A stretch of 64,000 nucleotides of DNA from assembly GCA_033238645.1 (NCBI GenBank), contig BQXR01000001.1:124001-188000 (forward strand), in the 5' to 3' direction. Each line of letters opens with the position of its first letter. Positions within the stretch are counted from its first letter, which is position 1. Made by a program: the position numbers and the translations under genes. This DNA comes from Thiomicrorhabdus sp033238645 (GTDB lineage: Bacteria > Pseudomonadota > Gammaproteobacteria > Thiomicrospirales > Thiomicrospiraceae). Below are positions 42,631-51,337 of the stretch, piece by piece. The notes beneath the pieces were generated by a model. That model made no database searches, was not told the origin of the DNA, and saw only the letters and a list, made by a program, of their open reading frames with translations.

Positions 42631-43263
42631 CTATAAATTAGGTTGGATGGGGAGGGGATAACCCATTTCGTAGAATATATTGGTTAATTCTATGAGTGGT
42701 AAGCCAATTAAAGCATTTGGGTCTTTACTTTCGATCTCTTTAAATAATGTGATACCCAGTCCCTCTGATTTGAAGCTTCCTGCACATTTTAGGGGTTGTT
42801 CAATCTCTATATAGTTTTCAATGACCGATTGAGACAGTGCTCTAAAATGAACCTTAGTGATATCCAATGCCTCGAAGGTCTGTTGTGTTGCCGTATTAAT
42901 AACCGTCAAGCCTGTATAGAATGTAATAGTTTGATTGCTGAATTGTTTAAGTTGGGCGGCTGCATTATCAAAGGAGTGGGGTTTGCCAATCGGCTGTCCG
43001 TTGAATAGAGCCGTTTGATCTGAACCAATGATAATAGAGTTAGGGGATTGTCCTGCAATCACTTGGGCTTTAGCTTTAGATAACCTCACCACCAGCTCTT
43101 TGGGGGTTTCATTATTTAATGGGCTTTCATCAATATTGGGTGCGATTTGTTCAAATGGTAAGTTGAGCTTCTCTAAGAGTTCTTTTCTAAAAATTGATGT
43201 TGAACCAAGAATGATTCTAGGGGTTGAAACAGGCTTTGAGTGATTTGAGGGAGAAGCTTGCAT
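42631..43263 (-). CDS. yceF: Maf-like nucleotide pyrophosphatase YceF
   Basis: YceF belongs to the Maf family that hydrolyses modified nucleotides; the E. coli YceF acts on 7-methyl-GTP. The 210-residue protein has the N-terminal IILGSTSIFRKELLEKLNLPF, PNIDESP and IGSDQTALFNGQPIGKP with the catalytic Asp. A 23-residue polar N-terminal extension precedes the first motif. It is divergent from yceD, as in E. coli. Confidence 0.93.
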   Translation of the reverse strand: MQASPSNHSKPVSTPRIILGSTSIFRKELLEKLNLPFEQIAPNIDESPLNNETPKELVVRLSKAKAQVIAGQSPNSIIIGSDQTALFNGQPIGKPHSFDNAAAQLKQFSNQTITFYTGLTVINTATQQTFEALDITKVHFRALSQSVIENYIEIEQPLKCAGSFKSEGLGITLFKEIESKDPNALIGLPLIELTNIFYEMGYPLPIQPNL

Positions 43264-43409
43264 AAGTTGAATCTTGCCTTGTGATTGTCTAGAAAGTTAT
43301 TTTTTAAGACTAAATAGTGAAAGCCTAAGCTATTTTAGTCATTCTGATATGCCTAAAGTGTTTACTGAAAAAAAATGGTGAATAAATAGGCTGTTTTTTA
43401 CGTTATTTT

Positions 43410-43438
43410 TTGACTTAATTGAATGATGACTGTATGAT
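43410..43438 (+). promoter_or_regulatory. Strong sigma-70 promoter abutting yceD
   Basis: TTGACT (43410-43415), a 17-base spacer and TATGAT (43433-43438). Only 8 bases separate the -10 box from the yceD ATG, so the mRNA would begin at or within a few bases of the start codon. No ribosome site lies between them. Confidence 0.65.
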
Positions 43439-43446
43439 TCGCGCCT

Positions 43447-43971
43447 ATGTTAGACAAGCTACCTGAATATATCGATCCTATTAACTCGGTGAACCATAAT
43501 AAACAATTTGTGGGTCGAGTCAACCTAAGCCGTTTAAAGCGCTTAGGGGAGCTAACTGAATCATCGGATCAAGATGTTCAGGTAGAGCTGAATTTTTACT
43601 ATGATAAAGCGTTGAAGTTTCCCGCTTTTATTATGAAGTTAGAGGCAGTTTTGAATTTACAGTGTCAACGTTCTTTAAAGACCTTTGCTTATCCCATTAA
43701 ATCGGAAGTGACGGGTATCTTTACAGAGTCGTTAGCATTGACAAAAGATTTGCCAGCAGAGATTGAAGTATTTGAATTAGGTGAGGGTAAAATATCCTCA
43801 TTTAATTGGATAGAAGAAGAGTTGTTATTATCGGTGCCACTTGCACCGATTAATAAAACAAGTTCATTGAACTATCAAAATACTGAAGTTACTACTGATG
43901 ATGATAGCGCCCAAGGATTGAGCGCTGAAAAACCTAACCCTTTTGCAATGTTGCAAGGGTTAAAAAAATAG
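43447..43971 (+). CDS. yceD: YceD family protein (DUF177)
   Basis: YceD proteins are linked to 23S rRNA accumulation and are almost always encoded before rpmF. The 174-residue protein begins LDKLPEYIDPINSV, like E. coli YceD, has the region LQCQRSLKTFAYPI where E. coli has a CQRC pair (here the second Cys is lost) and ends in KPNPFAMLQGLKK, the family's typical tail. The start lies just after a promoter -10 box, suggesting a leaderless message. It starts the rpmF-plsX-fab operon. Confidence 0.93.
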   Translation: MLDKLPEYIDPINSVNHNKQFVGRVNLSRLKRLGELTESSDQDVQVELNFYYDKALKFPAFIMKLEAVLNLQCQRSLKTFAYPIKSEVTGIFTESLALTKDLPAEIEVFELGEGKISSFNWIEEELLLSVPLAPINKTSSLNYQNTEVTTDDDSAQGLSAEKPNPFAMLQGLKK

Positions 43972-44001
43972 AATTTAAGTTTTAGTTATTAGGAGATTGC
44001 C

Positions 44002-44178
44002 ATGGCAGTTCAAAAAAGTCGTAAAACCCCATCAAGACGTGGTATGCGTCGTTCACACGATGCACTAGATGCACCGACACTAACAGTTGATGAAACTACT
44101 GGTGAAGTTCACCGTCGTCATCACATAACGGCTGATGGTTACTATAAAGGTAAAAAAGTCGTTCAAGATAAGGCTTAA
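44002..44178 (+). CDS. rpmF: 50S ribosomal protein L32
   Basis: The small basic 58-residue protein begins MAVQKSRKTPSRRGMRRSHD, the conserved start of L32, and ends with HHITADGYYKGKKVVQDKA. AGGAGA lies 7 bases before the ATG. It sits between yceD and plsX, the usual place in gammaproteobacteria. It lacks the zinc-binding Cys found in some L32 proteins. Confidence 0.97.
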   Translation: MAVQKSRKTPSRRGMRRSHDALDAPTLTVDETTGEVHRRHHITADGYYKGKKVVQDKA

Positions 44179-44184
44179 TTCATC

Positions 44185-45222
44185 TTGGCTATTAATATTG
44201 CCATCGATGCTATGGGCGGTGACCACGGTTTACCTATCACTGTCCCTGCCTCAATCGATGCACTCAAACAATTTTCAGATATTCACATTATTTTAGTCGG
44301 TAAAGAAGACTTAATTAATGCTGAACTCTCTAAATATCAGTACGATCTATCTCGGATCACAGTTCAACATGCAGAACAAATTGTTGAAATGGATGATCTA
44401 CCTTCAAAAGCACTTAGAAAGAAAAAGCAGTCTTCGATGCGTATTGCATTGAATTTGGTCAAAGACGATCAGGCTCAAGCGTGTGTCAGTGCCGGTAATA
44501 CAGGTGCTTTGATGGCAGTGGCTAAGTTTGTCTTAAAAATGCTACCTGATATTGAACGTCCTGCTATTTGTACTTCAATGCCGACTATGAAGGGGCATGT
44601 ACACGTATTAGACTTAGGTGCCAATGTTGGATGTACAGGTAACCAATTGGCTCAGTTTGCCATGATGGGGTCAGTACTCGCTAAAGCAGTTGATGATAAT
44701 TCCTCACCAAAAATAGGCTTGCTTAATATTGGTGAAGAGGAGATGAAAGGGCATCAGCGCATTAAAGATGCACATCAGCTACTTCAAGGGATTGATATTA
44801 ACTATATCGGATACTCAGAAGGCGATGATATCTTTAAGGGAGATGTTGATGTTGTTGCCTGTGATGGCTTTGACGGGAATATTGCTCTAAAAGCCAGTGA
44901 GGGTGTTGCTAAAATGATCTCTTTCTACTTAAAGGCAGCCTTTAAAAAGAATCTACTTACTAAGCTGGTTGCGGTATTGGCTTATCCAGTTTTAAAATCC
45001 TTTAAGAGTAAGGTTGATCCTGGTCGTTATAATGGAGCCTCTCTATTAGGCTTGCGTAAAATTGTGATTAAAAGTCACGGTGGTGCCGATCGTGCCGCTT
45101 ACTTTCATGCCATTGCAGAAGCTAGGTTGGAAGTGAGTAAAAATGTCCCTGAGCTGATCTCTTCAGAAGTATCTAAGCTCATTAAGCAGCAAGCCCTAGT
45201 CGCATCGGGTTCTGAAGCTTAA
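44185..45222 (+). CDS. plsX: Phosphate acyltransferase PlsX
   Basis: PlsX makes acyl-phosphate from acyl-ACP for phospholipid synthesis. The 345-residue protein has AIDAMGGDHG at the start, CVSAGNTGALMA, PAICTSMPTMKG and NIGEEEMKG, all typical. The start is TTG, 6 bases after the rpmF stop; the ribosome site would be inside the end of rpmF (AAGATAAGG). Confidence 0.97.
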   Translation: MAINIAIDAMGGDHGLPITVPASIDALKQFSDIHIILVGKEDLINAELSKYQYDLSRITVQHAEQIVEMDDLPSKALRKKKQSSMRIALNLVKDDQAQACVSAGNTGALMAVAKFVLKMLPDIERPAICTSMPTMKGHVHVLDLGANVGCTGNQLAQFAMMGSVLAKAVDDNSSPKIGLLNIGEEEMKGHQRIKDAHQLLQGIDINYIGYSEGDDIFKGDVDVVACDGFDGNIALKASEGVAKMISFYLKAAFKKNLLTKLVAVLAYPVLKSFKSKVDPGRYNGASLLGLRKIVIKSHGGADRAAYFHAIAEARLEVSKNVPELISSEVSKLIKQQALVASGSEA

Positions 45223-45285
45223 ATTCTATTAAGGTTGCCTGTTAAATGGTAATCTTTCAATCCTTACCTTTAATGTTGAGTAGTT

Positions 45286-46263
45286 ATGAGTCATAAAATT
45301 TATAGTCGTATTATTGGTACTGGTGGTTATCTACCTGAAAAAATCTTAACAAATGCTGATCTTGAAAAGATGGTTGATACCAATGATGAGTGGATTCGTG
45401 AAAGAACAGGTATTCAACAGCGCCATATTGCTGCTGAAGGTCAAACTACTTGTGATCTTGCCGAGCAGGCTTCCTTAAAAGCGATTGAAGCGGCAGGCAT
45501 TGATGCACGAAATATCGATCTGATTATTGTTGCAACAACTACACCAGATAAAATATTCCCAAGCACGGCATGTCTTTTGCAGTCACGTTTAGGCATTCAA
45601 GGCTGTCCAGCATTTGATATACAGGCAGTTTGTTCTGGATTTGTTTATGGGCTCAGTGTGGCTGACCAGTTTATTAAAACGGGCATGTCTAAGCGTGCTT
45701 TAGTGGTTGGTGCAGAGACGTTATCTCGAATTACAGACTGGACCGATCGAAATACTTGTGTGCTATTTGGTGATGGTGCTGGCGCAGTGATATTGGAAGC
45801 GTCTGAGCAGAAAGGAATTCTTTCGACACATATCCATGCTGATGGCCGTTATGATGAGCTACTTCATGTGCCTTCTGGGCCGTCTAAATTACCTCAAACA
45901 GATGATATTGCTGAACGCACTATGCAGATGAAAGGTAATGAAGTCTTTAAGATGGCTATTAACACTTTGAGTCGTATTGCCAACGAGACATTGGAAGCGA
46001 ACGGTTTGCAGAAGGAAGACATTGATTGGTTAGTGCCTCATCAAGCGAATTTACGCATTATCAATGGGACAGCTAAAAAATTAAAGCTGTCACCTGATCA
46101 AGCTGTTGTGACGGTGCACAAACACGCTAATACTTCCAGTGCATCGGTTCCAATGGCTTTAGATGAAGCGGTTCGTGATGGTAGAATTCAACGTGGTCAA
46201 ATGCTGTTATTAGAAGCATTTGGTGGTGGGTTCACTTGGGGATCAGCGTTAATTAAGTATTAA
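45286..46263 (+). CDS. fabH: 3-oxoacyl-ACP synthase III (FabH)
   Basis: FabH starts fatty-acid synthesis by joining acetyl-CoA with malonyl-ACP. The 325-residue thiolase-fold protein has the catalytic triad Cys116 (QAVCSGFVYG), His252 (VPHQANLRI) and Asn282 (HKHANTSSASVP), plus the end GGGFTWGSALIKY. It follows plsX and precedes fabD. Confidence 0.97.
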   Translation: MSHKIYSRIIGTGGYLPEKILTNADLEKMVDTNDEWIRERTGIQQRHIAAEGQTTCDLAEQASLKAIEAAGIDARNIDLIIVATTTPDKIFPSTACLLQSRLGIQGCPAFDIQAVCSGFVYGLSVADQFIKTGMSKRALVVGAETLSRITDWTDRNTCVLFGDGAGAVILEASEQKGILSTHIHADGRYDELLHVPSGPSKLPQTDDIAERTMQMKGNEVFKMAINTLSRIANETLEANGLQKEDIDWLVPHQANLRIINGTAKKLKLSPDQAVVTVHKHANTSSASVPMALDEAVRDGRIQRGQMLLLEAFGGGFTWGSALIKY

Positions 46264-46329
46264 TTTACGTTTAAGTTTTACAAAAAAAGTTTTATTTACA
46301 GTAAATAAATTAATGTCAGGATTTTAAAC

Positions 46330-47253
46330 ATGTCATATGCATTCGTATTCCCCGGTCAAGGTTCTCAGTCAGTTGGTATGTTGGCTGAATTAGCTGAGTC
46401 TCACTCACAAGTAAAAGAAGTTTTTGATGAAGCATCTTCCGTACTGGGTTATGACTTATGGGACCTGGTTCAAAATGATGCAGATGGTAGGTTGAATCAA
46501 ACTGATATTACGCAGCCAGCAATGCTAGCGGCAGGTATCGCAGTTTATAGAACGTTTCTAGCTCAAAAAGAGTGCGCACCAGCATTTATGGCAGGGCACT
46601 CTTTAGGTGAGTACACAGCCTTGGTGGCAAGTGGTGTAATGACATTGGCTCAAGGTATTGAGTTGGTTGCAGAGCGTGGTCGTCTAATGCAGTCTGCCGT
46701 GCCTGCAGGGCAAGGGGCTATGGCAGCAGTTCTTGGTCTAGAGGATGCTCAGGTTGTCGCTGTATGTGATCAAACGGAAGGGGTTGTAGAAGCGGTTAAC
46801 TTTAACTCACCGGGTCAGGTGGTGATTGCGGGTAATAAAGAAGCGGTTGAGGCTGCGATGGCTTTGGCAACTGAAAAGGGTGCTTCACGTGTTGTACCTC
46901 TGCCTGTTAGTGTGCCTTCACACTGCTCTTTGATGAAACCTGCTGCAGATAAGCTAGCTGAAAAGTTGGTAACAATGACTTTTAGTATGCCCTCTGTACC
47001 TGTATTACATAATGTACAGTTTAGCCAAGCGGCTGATGAGGAAGAGATTAAAGCATTATTAGTTCAGCAGTTATACCGTCCTGTGCAATGGGTAGAAATA
47101 ATTAATGCGATGAAAGCGCAGGGTGTTGATTCACTTTATGAGCTAGGGCCTGGAAAAGTTTTAATGGGCTTAAATCGTCGTATTGACCGTAAAATGGCGA
47201 TGAAGCCAGTGTTTGATTTAGCCACATTAGAAAAAGCGTTAGCAAGTTTGTAA
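46330..47253 (+). CDS. fabD: Malonyl-CoA:ACP transacylase (FabD)
   Basis: FabD moves malonyl from CoA to acyl carrier protein. The 307-residue protein has FPGQGSQSVGM at the start, the nucleophile Ser91 in AGHSLGEYTAL, and His198 in VPSHCSLM. The length matches E. coli FabD (309). Confidence 0.97.
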   Translation: MSYAFVFPGQGSQSVGMLAELAESHSQVKEVFDEASSVLGYDLWDLVQNDADGRLNQTDITQPAMLAAGIAVYRTFLAQKECAPAFMAGHSLGEYTALVASGVMTLAQGIELVAERGRLMQSAVPAGQGAMAAVLGLEDAQVVAVCDQTEGVVEAVNFNSPGQVVIAGNKEAVEAAMALATEKGASRVVPLPVSVPSHCSLMKPAADKLAEKLVTMTFSMPSVPVLHNVQFSQAADEEEIKALLVQQLYRPVQWVEIINAMKAQGVDSLYELGPGKVLMGLNRRIDRKMAMKPVFDLATLEKALASL

Positions 47254-47333
47254 AATTGACAGTATCATTAAGAGATTGTGCGTTAAACTTTACTCAAATT
47301 AGCCAAACTAGAATTATTAGATAGGAAAAAATC

Positions 47334-48074
47334 ATGTTAACAGGAAAGGTTGCATTTATTACTGGAGCAAGCCGCGGAATAGGTAAAGCGATTGCTTTAG
47401 AACTAGCCTCTCAAGGTGCCATTGTTATTGGGACAGCAACATCAGAATCAGGTGCAGAAAATATCACGGCTTATCTTAAAGAAGCGGGTGCACAGGGTGC
47501 GGGTAAATGCTTGAATGTAACAAATGGAGAGATGATTACCACTGTTTTAGCAGACATCACGAAAGAGTTTGGTGTACCAACGATCTTAGTCAATAACGCA
47601 GGTATTACGCGTGATAATTTATTGATGCGTATGAAAGACGATGAGTGGGATGATATTATTCAGACTAACTTAAGCTCAGTTTTCCGTATGAGTAAAGCTT
47701 GTCTGCGTGGCATGATGAAAGCCAAAGGTGGGCGCATTATTAATATCGCATCGGTTGTAGGTGTGATGGGGAATGCAGGCCAGACAAACTATGCTGCTGC
47801 TAAAGCGGGTATTATTGGTTTTAGTAAATCGCTTGCGCGTGAAGTGGGTACTAGAAATATTACCGTTAATACGATTGCACCAGGTTTTATTGATACAGAT
47901 ATGACTCGTTCATTACCAGAAGAGCAGCGTGAAGCACTAACAACACAAATTCCATTAAGTCGTTTAGGTTCTCCAGAAGATATCGCTAAGTCGGTTTCTT
48001 TTTTAGCTGGTGATGGTGGCTCTTATATTACAGGGCAAACTTTGAACGTAAATGGCGGGATGTATATGGTTTAA
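47334..48074 (+). CDS. fabG: 3-oxoacyl-ACP reductase (FabG)
   Basis: FabG reduces 3-oxoacyl-ACP with NADPH. The 246-residue short-chain dehydrogenase has the cofactor motif TGASRGIGKA, NNAGITRDNLL, the catalytic Tyr153 and Lys157 in NYAAAKAG, and the end YITGQTLNVNGGMYM. A TTGACA box lies at 47256-47261 in the gap before it, but no good -10 box follows at the right distance. Confidence 0.97.
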   Translation: MLTGKVAFITGASRGIGKAIALELASQGAIVIGTATSESGAENITAYLKEAGAQGAGKCLNVTNGEMITTVLADITKEFGVPTILVNNAGITRDNLLMRMKDDEWDDIIQTNLSSVFRMSKACLRGMMKAKGGRIINIASVVGVMGNAGQTNYAAAKAGIIGFSKSLAREVGTRNITVNTIAPGFIDTDMTRSLPEEQREALTTQIPLSRLGSPEDIAKSVSFLAGDGGSYITGQTLNVNGGMYMV

Positions 48075-48216
48075 TCGCCTCACTTTATGAGGTTGGTTAA
48101 CTTTTTCAAGGATTCATTAGAATAAATTGCTTTAAAGACTTGAAAAAGGCTGAGTATAAAGCGAGAATACGTCCAAATTAAGATTATTTTTAAAACATAA
48201 AAAACTGGAGAACTCC

Positions 48217-48450
48217 ATGAGCGGTATTGAAGAGCGCGTAAAGAAGATTGTTGTTGAGCAATTAGGTGTAGAAGAAGATCAAGTAACAGCTGATGCTTCA
48301 TTCGTAGATGATTTAGGTGCTGATTCTCTAGATACAGTTGAGTTAGTAATGGCTCTAGAAGAAGAGTTTGATTGCGAAATTCCTGATGAAGAAGCTGAGA
48401 ACATCTCTACATTAGCCCAAGCTACCTCATACGTAAACGCTAACCTATAA
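48217..48450 (+). CDS. acpP: Acyl carrier protein
   Basis: AcpP carries growing acyl chains on phosphopantetheine at Ser37 (GADSLDTVELVM). The 77-residue acidic protein is typical. CTGGAGAA precedes its ATG. A possible own promoter is TTGAAA (48140) with GAGAAT (48163), spaced 17. A strong terminator follows, so its mRNA level can differ from those of its neighbours. Confidence 0.98.
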   Translation: MSGIEERVKKIVVEQLGVEEDQVTADASFVDDLGADSLDTVELVMALEEEFDCEIPDEEAENISTLAQATSYVNANL

Positions 48451-48471
48451 GGTTGTTTTTATCGTGTTGAG

Positions 48472-48502
48472 AAAAAAAGCCGTATTTTACGGCTTTTTTT
48501 GT
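48472..48502 (+). terminator. Terminator after acpP
   Basis: AAAAAAAGCCGTATTTTACGG then CTTTTTTTG; partial read-through into fabF is likely. Confidence 0.88.
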
Positions 48503-48627
48503 TTTTATAGAGTCTAAAACTATTTTGCACAGCGCTTATAGCTAGGTTAAATTTTAGCCAGTTTCGCTATAGCTTTATGCAAAATGATTTTAAAATCGAA
48601 ACAGATTAAAGAAAAGAGGATGCTATT

Positions 48628-49866
48628 TTGACTAAACGTCGTGTTGTGATTACAGGTGTAGGTGCTTTAACTTCGGTGGGTTTAACCGTGGAAGAGAGCT
48701 GGAATAATTTACTTGCAGGTAAAAGTGGAATTGACTACATCAACAAGTTTGATACAGACGCCTATACCGTCAAGTTTGGTGGTGAGTTAAAAGGTTTTGA
48801 TGTGGCTGAGTACATCAAACCAAAAGAAGCCAAAAAAATGGATCCTTTTATTCACTATGGTATTGCCGCTGGCGCACAGGCCATTCGTGATTCAGGCATC
48901 GAGATCACCGAAGAGAATGCACCGCGTATTGGAGTCTCTATTGGTTCTGGTATCGGTGGTATTGGCTCTATTGAGACGCAACATAGTGTTTATCTAAAAT
49001 CAGGGCCTCGTCGTGTTTCACCTTTCTTTGTACCAAGTTCTATTATTAATATGATCTCGGGTAACCTGTCGATTATGTTTGGTCTTAAAGGACCTAATAT
49101 GGCGATTGGAACTGCCTGTGCAACGGGTACACACAGTATTGGTGATTCCGCTCGTATGATTGAGTATGGGGATGTTGATATGATGGTCGCGGGCGGCGCA
49201 GAGTATGCAACGACTCAATTGGGTTTAGCAGGTTTTGCTGCGGCACGTGCACTGTCTACTCGCAATGATGATCCACAAGCGGCAAGTCGGCCTTGGGATG
49301 CAGATCGTGATGGTTTTGTACTGGCTGATGGTGCTGGTGCGGTGATGCTTGAAGAGTATGAACATGCTAAAGCACGTGGCGCGACTATTTATGCGGAAGT
49401 ATTAGGCTTTGGTATGAGTGGAGATGCTTATCACATGACACTCCCTTCAAAAGGCGGAGAGGGTGCAGCACGCTGTATGGTAACAGCATTGAATAACGCA
49501 AAGCTTGATCCAAGTAAAATCAACTATATTAATGCACATGGTACTTCAACCCCAGCAGGTGATCTTTGCGAGACCAGTGCGGTTAAATCAACCTTTGGTG
49601 ATCACGCTTATAACCTAACCATGAGCTCAACTAAATCAATGACTGGTCATGCTTTAGGAGCAGCTGGTGCTATGGAAGCGGTCTTTACTGCTTTAGCAAT
49701 CAAACATCAGAAGCTACCCCCTACAATCAACCTAGATAACCCTCAGGAAGGGTGTGATCTAGATTACGTTGCTAATGAAGCACGTGATGCAAAGATTGAG
49801 TATGCACTTTCTAACTCATTTGGTTTCGGCGGTACTAACGCGACAATCGTGTTGGCTAAAGTTTAA
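48628..49866 (+). CDS. fabF: 3-oxoacyl-ACP synthase II (FabF)
   Basis: FabF elongates fatty acids. The 412-residue protein has Cys164 (GTACATGTHS), His304 (NAHGTSTPAGD) and His341 (TGHALGAAGAM), the standard triad. It starts at TTG with GAGGA 7 bases before; the nearby ATG at 48620 runs into a stop at once. It follows the acpP terminator and precedes pabB. Confidence 0.97.
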   Translation: MTKRRVVITGVGALTSVGLTVEESWNNLLAGKSGIDYINKFDTDAYTVKFGGELKGFDVAEYIKPKEAKKMDPFIHYGIAAGAQAIRDSGIEITEENAPRIGVSIGSGIGGIGSIETQHSVYLKSGPRRVSPFFVPSSIINMISGNLSIMFGLKGPNMAIGTACATGTHSIGDSARMIEYGDVDMMVAGGAEYATTQLGLAGFAAARALSTRNDDPQAASRPWDADRDGFVLADGAGAVMLEEYEHAKARGATIYAEVLGFGMSGDAYHMTLPSKGGEGAARCMVTALNNAKLDPSKINYINAHGTSTPAGDLCETSAVKSTFGDHAYNLTMSSTKSMTGHALGAAGAMEAVFTALAIKHQKLPPTINLDNPQEGCDLDYVANEARDAKIEYALSNSFGFGGTNATIVLAKV

Positions 49867-49916
49867 TTGTCACGGCAACATCGGTTGTCGTGACCCTTAC
49901 TAGGCTTTATAGCAAT

Positions 49917-51335
49917 ATGTCCAATTCACTCTCTAAGCAGGTTGTCACCCAGCCTGTTTTAATGCCTTGTCAAACCTTGCTAGATTTATCAAAGCTGCAT
50001 GAGCTTAACCCTCAGCGTTACCCTTTCTTATTAGAGAGTGTTGCGCAGGGGGGGTTGGGTGAGTTTGATATCCTTTTCGCCTACCCGCAAGAAACGATTC
50101 AGCTAAATGACCTTTCTGACAAAGAGTGGTTTCTAGAACAAACTCAAGCAACTTTTTCAGATCTACTTTTCTCTGAACAGGAGAATCAAACCTCTCTATC
50201 TGACCTGCCTTTCACTGGTGGTTGGTTTAGTTATTTTAGTTATGACTACGCACAGGTGGTTGAACCTGTTTTAAATCTACCAAAGTCTGAGTTCCCGCTA
50301 GCAGTACTGACGCGTATCCCAGCAGCCATCATCATCAATCATAAAACCCACGAAGTAACACTGTTAGCAGAAGTGGACTACGCGACTGAGTATGTTGAAG
50401 TTTTTGATGAAATGCAGGTTGATATCAAAAATGCATTGGCTTACGAGTCAAAGTCATCTGTGATTGAAACAGCTCAGGCAACAGAGGAGCCTGAGGCTAA
50501 ATATCTACAGGGCGTGCAACAGATCAAAGAGTACATTCTCTCTGGAGATGTTTTTCAGGTTAATCTGTCTCGCCAGTGGCAAGTCGCACTAGATGATCAG
50601 ACAGATTACTTAGATGTCTATCGGGCTTTACGCCGTCATAATCCAGCACCTTTTGCTGCTCTGGCCTGTTTTGTAGGTATTGATGAGAAGCCATGGCAGG
50701 TTATTAGTTCTTCACCTGAGCGCCTCGTTAAGTACCAAGCCCCTTGGGTAGAGACTCGTCCGATTGCGGGAACGCGCAAGCGCAGTGATGATTTAGTGGC
50801 AGATAAAGCGTTAATTGCAGAGTTGCTTTCTCACCCTAAAGAGCGCGCTGAGCATATTATGCTGATTGATCTTGAGCGAAATGATTTAGGGCGTATCTGT
50901 CAGCCAGGTACGGTAGAGGTTAATGAGTTAATGGTTATTGAGAGCTATGAGCATGTTCACCATATTGTGTCGAATGTACGCGGCAAACTACAATCAGATC
51001 TATCACCACTGGATATTATTCACGCACTCTTCCCTGGTGGAACCATAACGGGTTGTCCTAAGATACGCTGCATGGAGATTGTTGCTGAGTTAGAGCTGAT
51101 GCCGCGTGAGGCCTATACGGGTTCTCTGGGTTACATTAATCGTGATGGCTCTTTAGACCTGAATATTCTGATTCGTACAATGATCCAGTCTGAAAAAGAG
51201 GGCCATCCTGTGGTGCAGTTTAGAGCAGGTGCAGGTATTGTGGCAGACTCTATTGCAGAGAGTGAGTTGACAGAAACACGCCATAAAGCCAAAGGCTTGG
51301 TAAATGCATTAATGACAAGGCAGAAGAGTCGTTAA
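49917..51335 (+). CDS. pabB: Aminodeoxychorismate synthase component I (PabB)
   Basis: PabB makes aminodeoxychorismate for folate from chorismate and ammonia. The 472-residue protein (start ATG 49917; an in-frame GTG at 49890 is possible) has PabB-like N-terminal HELNPQRYPFLLESVAQGG and the chorismate-binding domain with GDVFQVNLSRQW, PGGTITGCPKIRCMEIV and FRAGAGIVADS. The motif before the active site reads RPIAGTRKR, with Ala where E. coli PabB has the active-site Lys (PIKGT), a state typical of anthranilate synthase TrpE. The pabC gene directly after it and the N-terminus favour PabB. PabA is not in the window. Confidence 0.85.
   Translation: MSNSLSKQVVTQPVLMPCQTLLDLSKLHELNPQRYPFLLESVAQGGLGEFDILFAYPQETIQLNDLSDKEWFLEQTQATFSDLLFSEQENQTSLSDLPFTGGWFSYFSYDYAQVVEPVLNLPKSEFPLAVLTRIPAAIIINHKTHEVTLLAEVDYATEYVEVFDEMQVDIKNALAYESKSSVIETAQATEEPEAKYLQGVQQIKEYILSGDVFQVNLSRQWQVALDDQTDYLDVYRALRRHNPAPFAALACFVGIDEKPWQVISSSPERLVKYQAPWVETRPIAGTRKRSDDLVADKALIAELLSHPKERAEHIMLIDLERNDLGRICQPGTVEVNELMVIESYEHVHHIVSNVRGKLQSDLSPLDIIHALFPGGTITGCPKIRCMEIVAELELMPREAYTGSLGYINRDGSLDLNILIRTMIQSEKEGHPVVQFRAGAGIVADSIAESELTETRHKAKGLVNALMTRQKSR
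50045..50054 (+). repeat. GCAG + G run (7 G) inside pabB
   Basis: GCGCAGGGGGGGTTGG encodes Val-Ala-Gln-Gly-Gly-Leu in the N-terminal domain. Confidence 0.6.
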
Positions 51336-51337
51336 TC

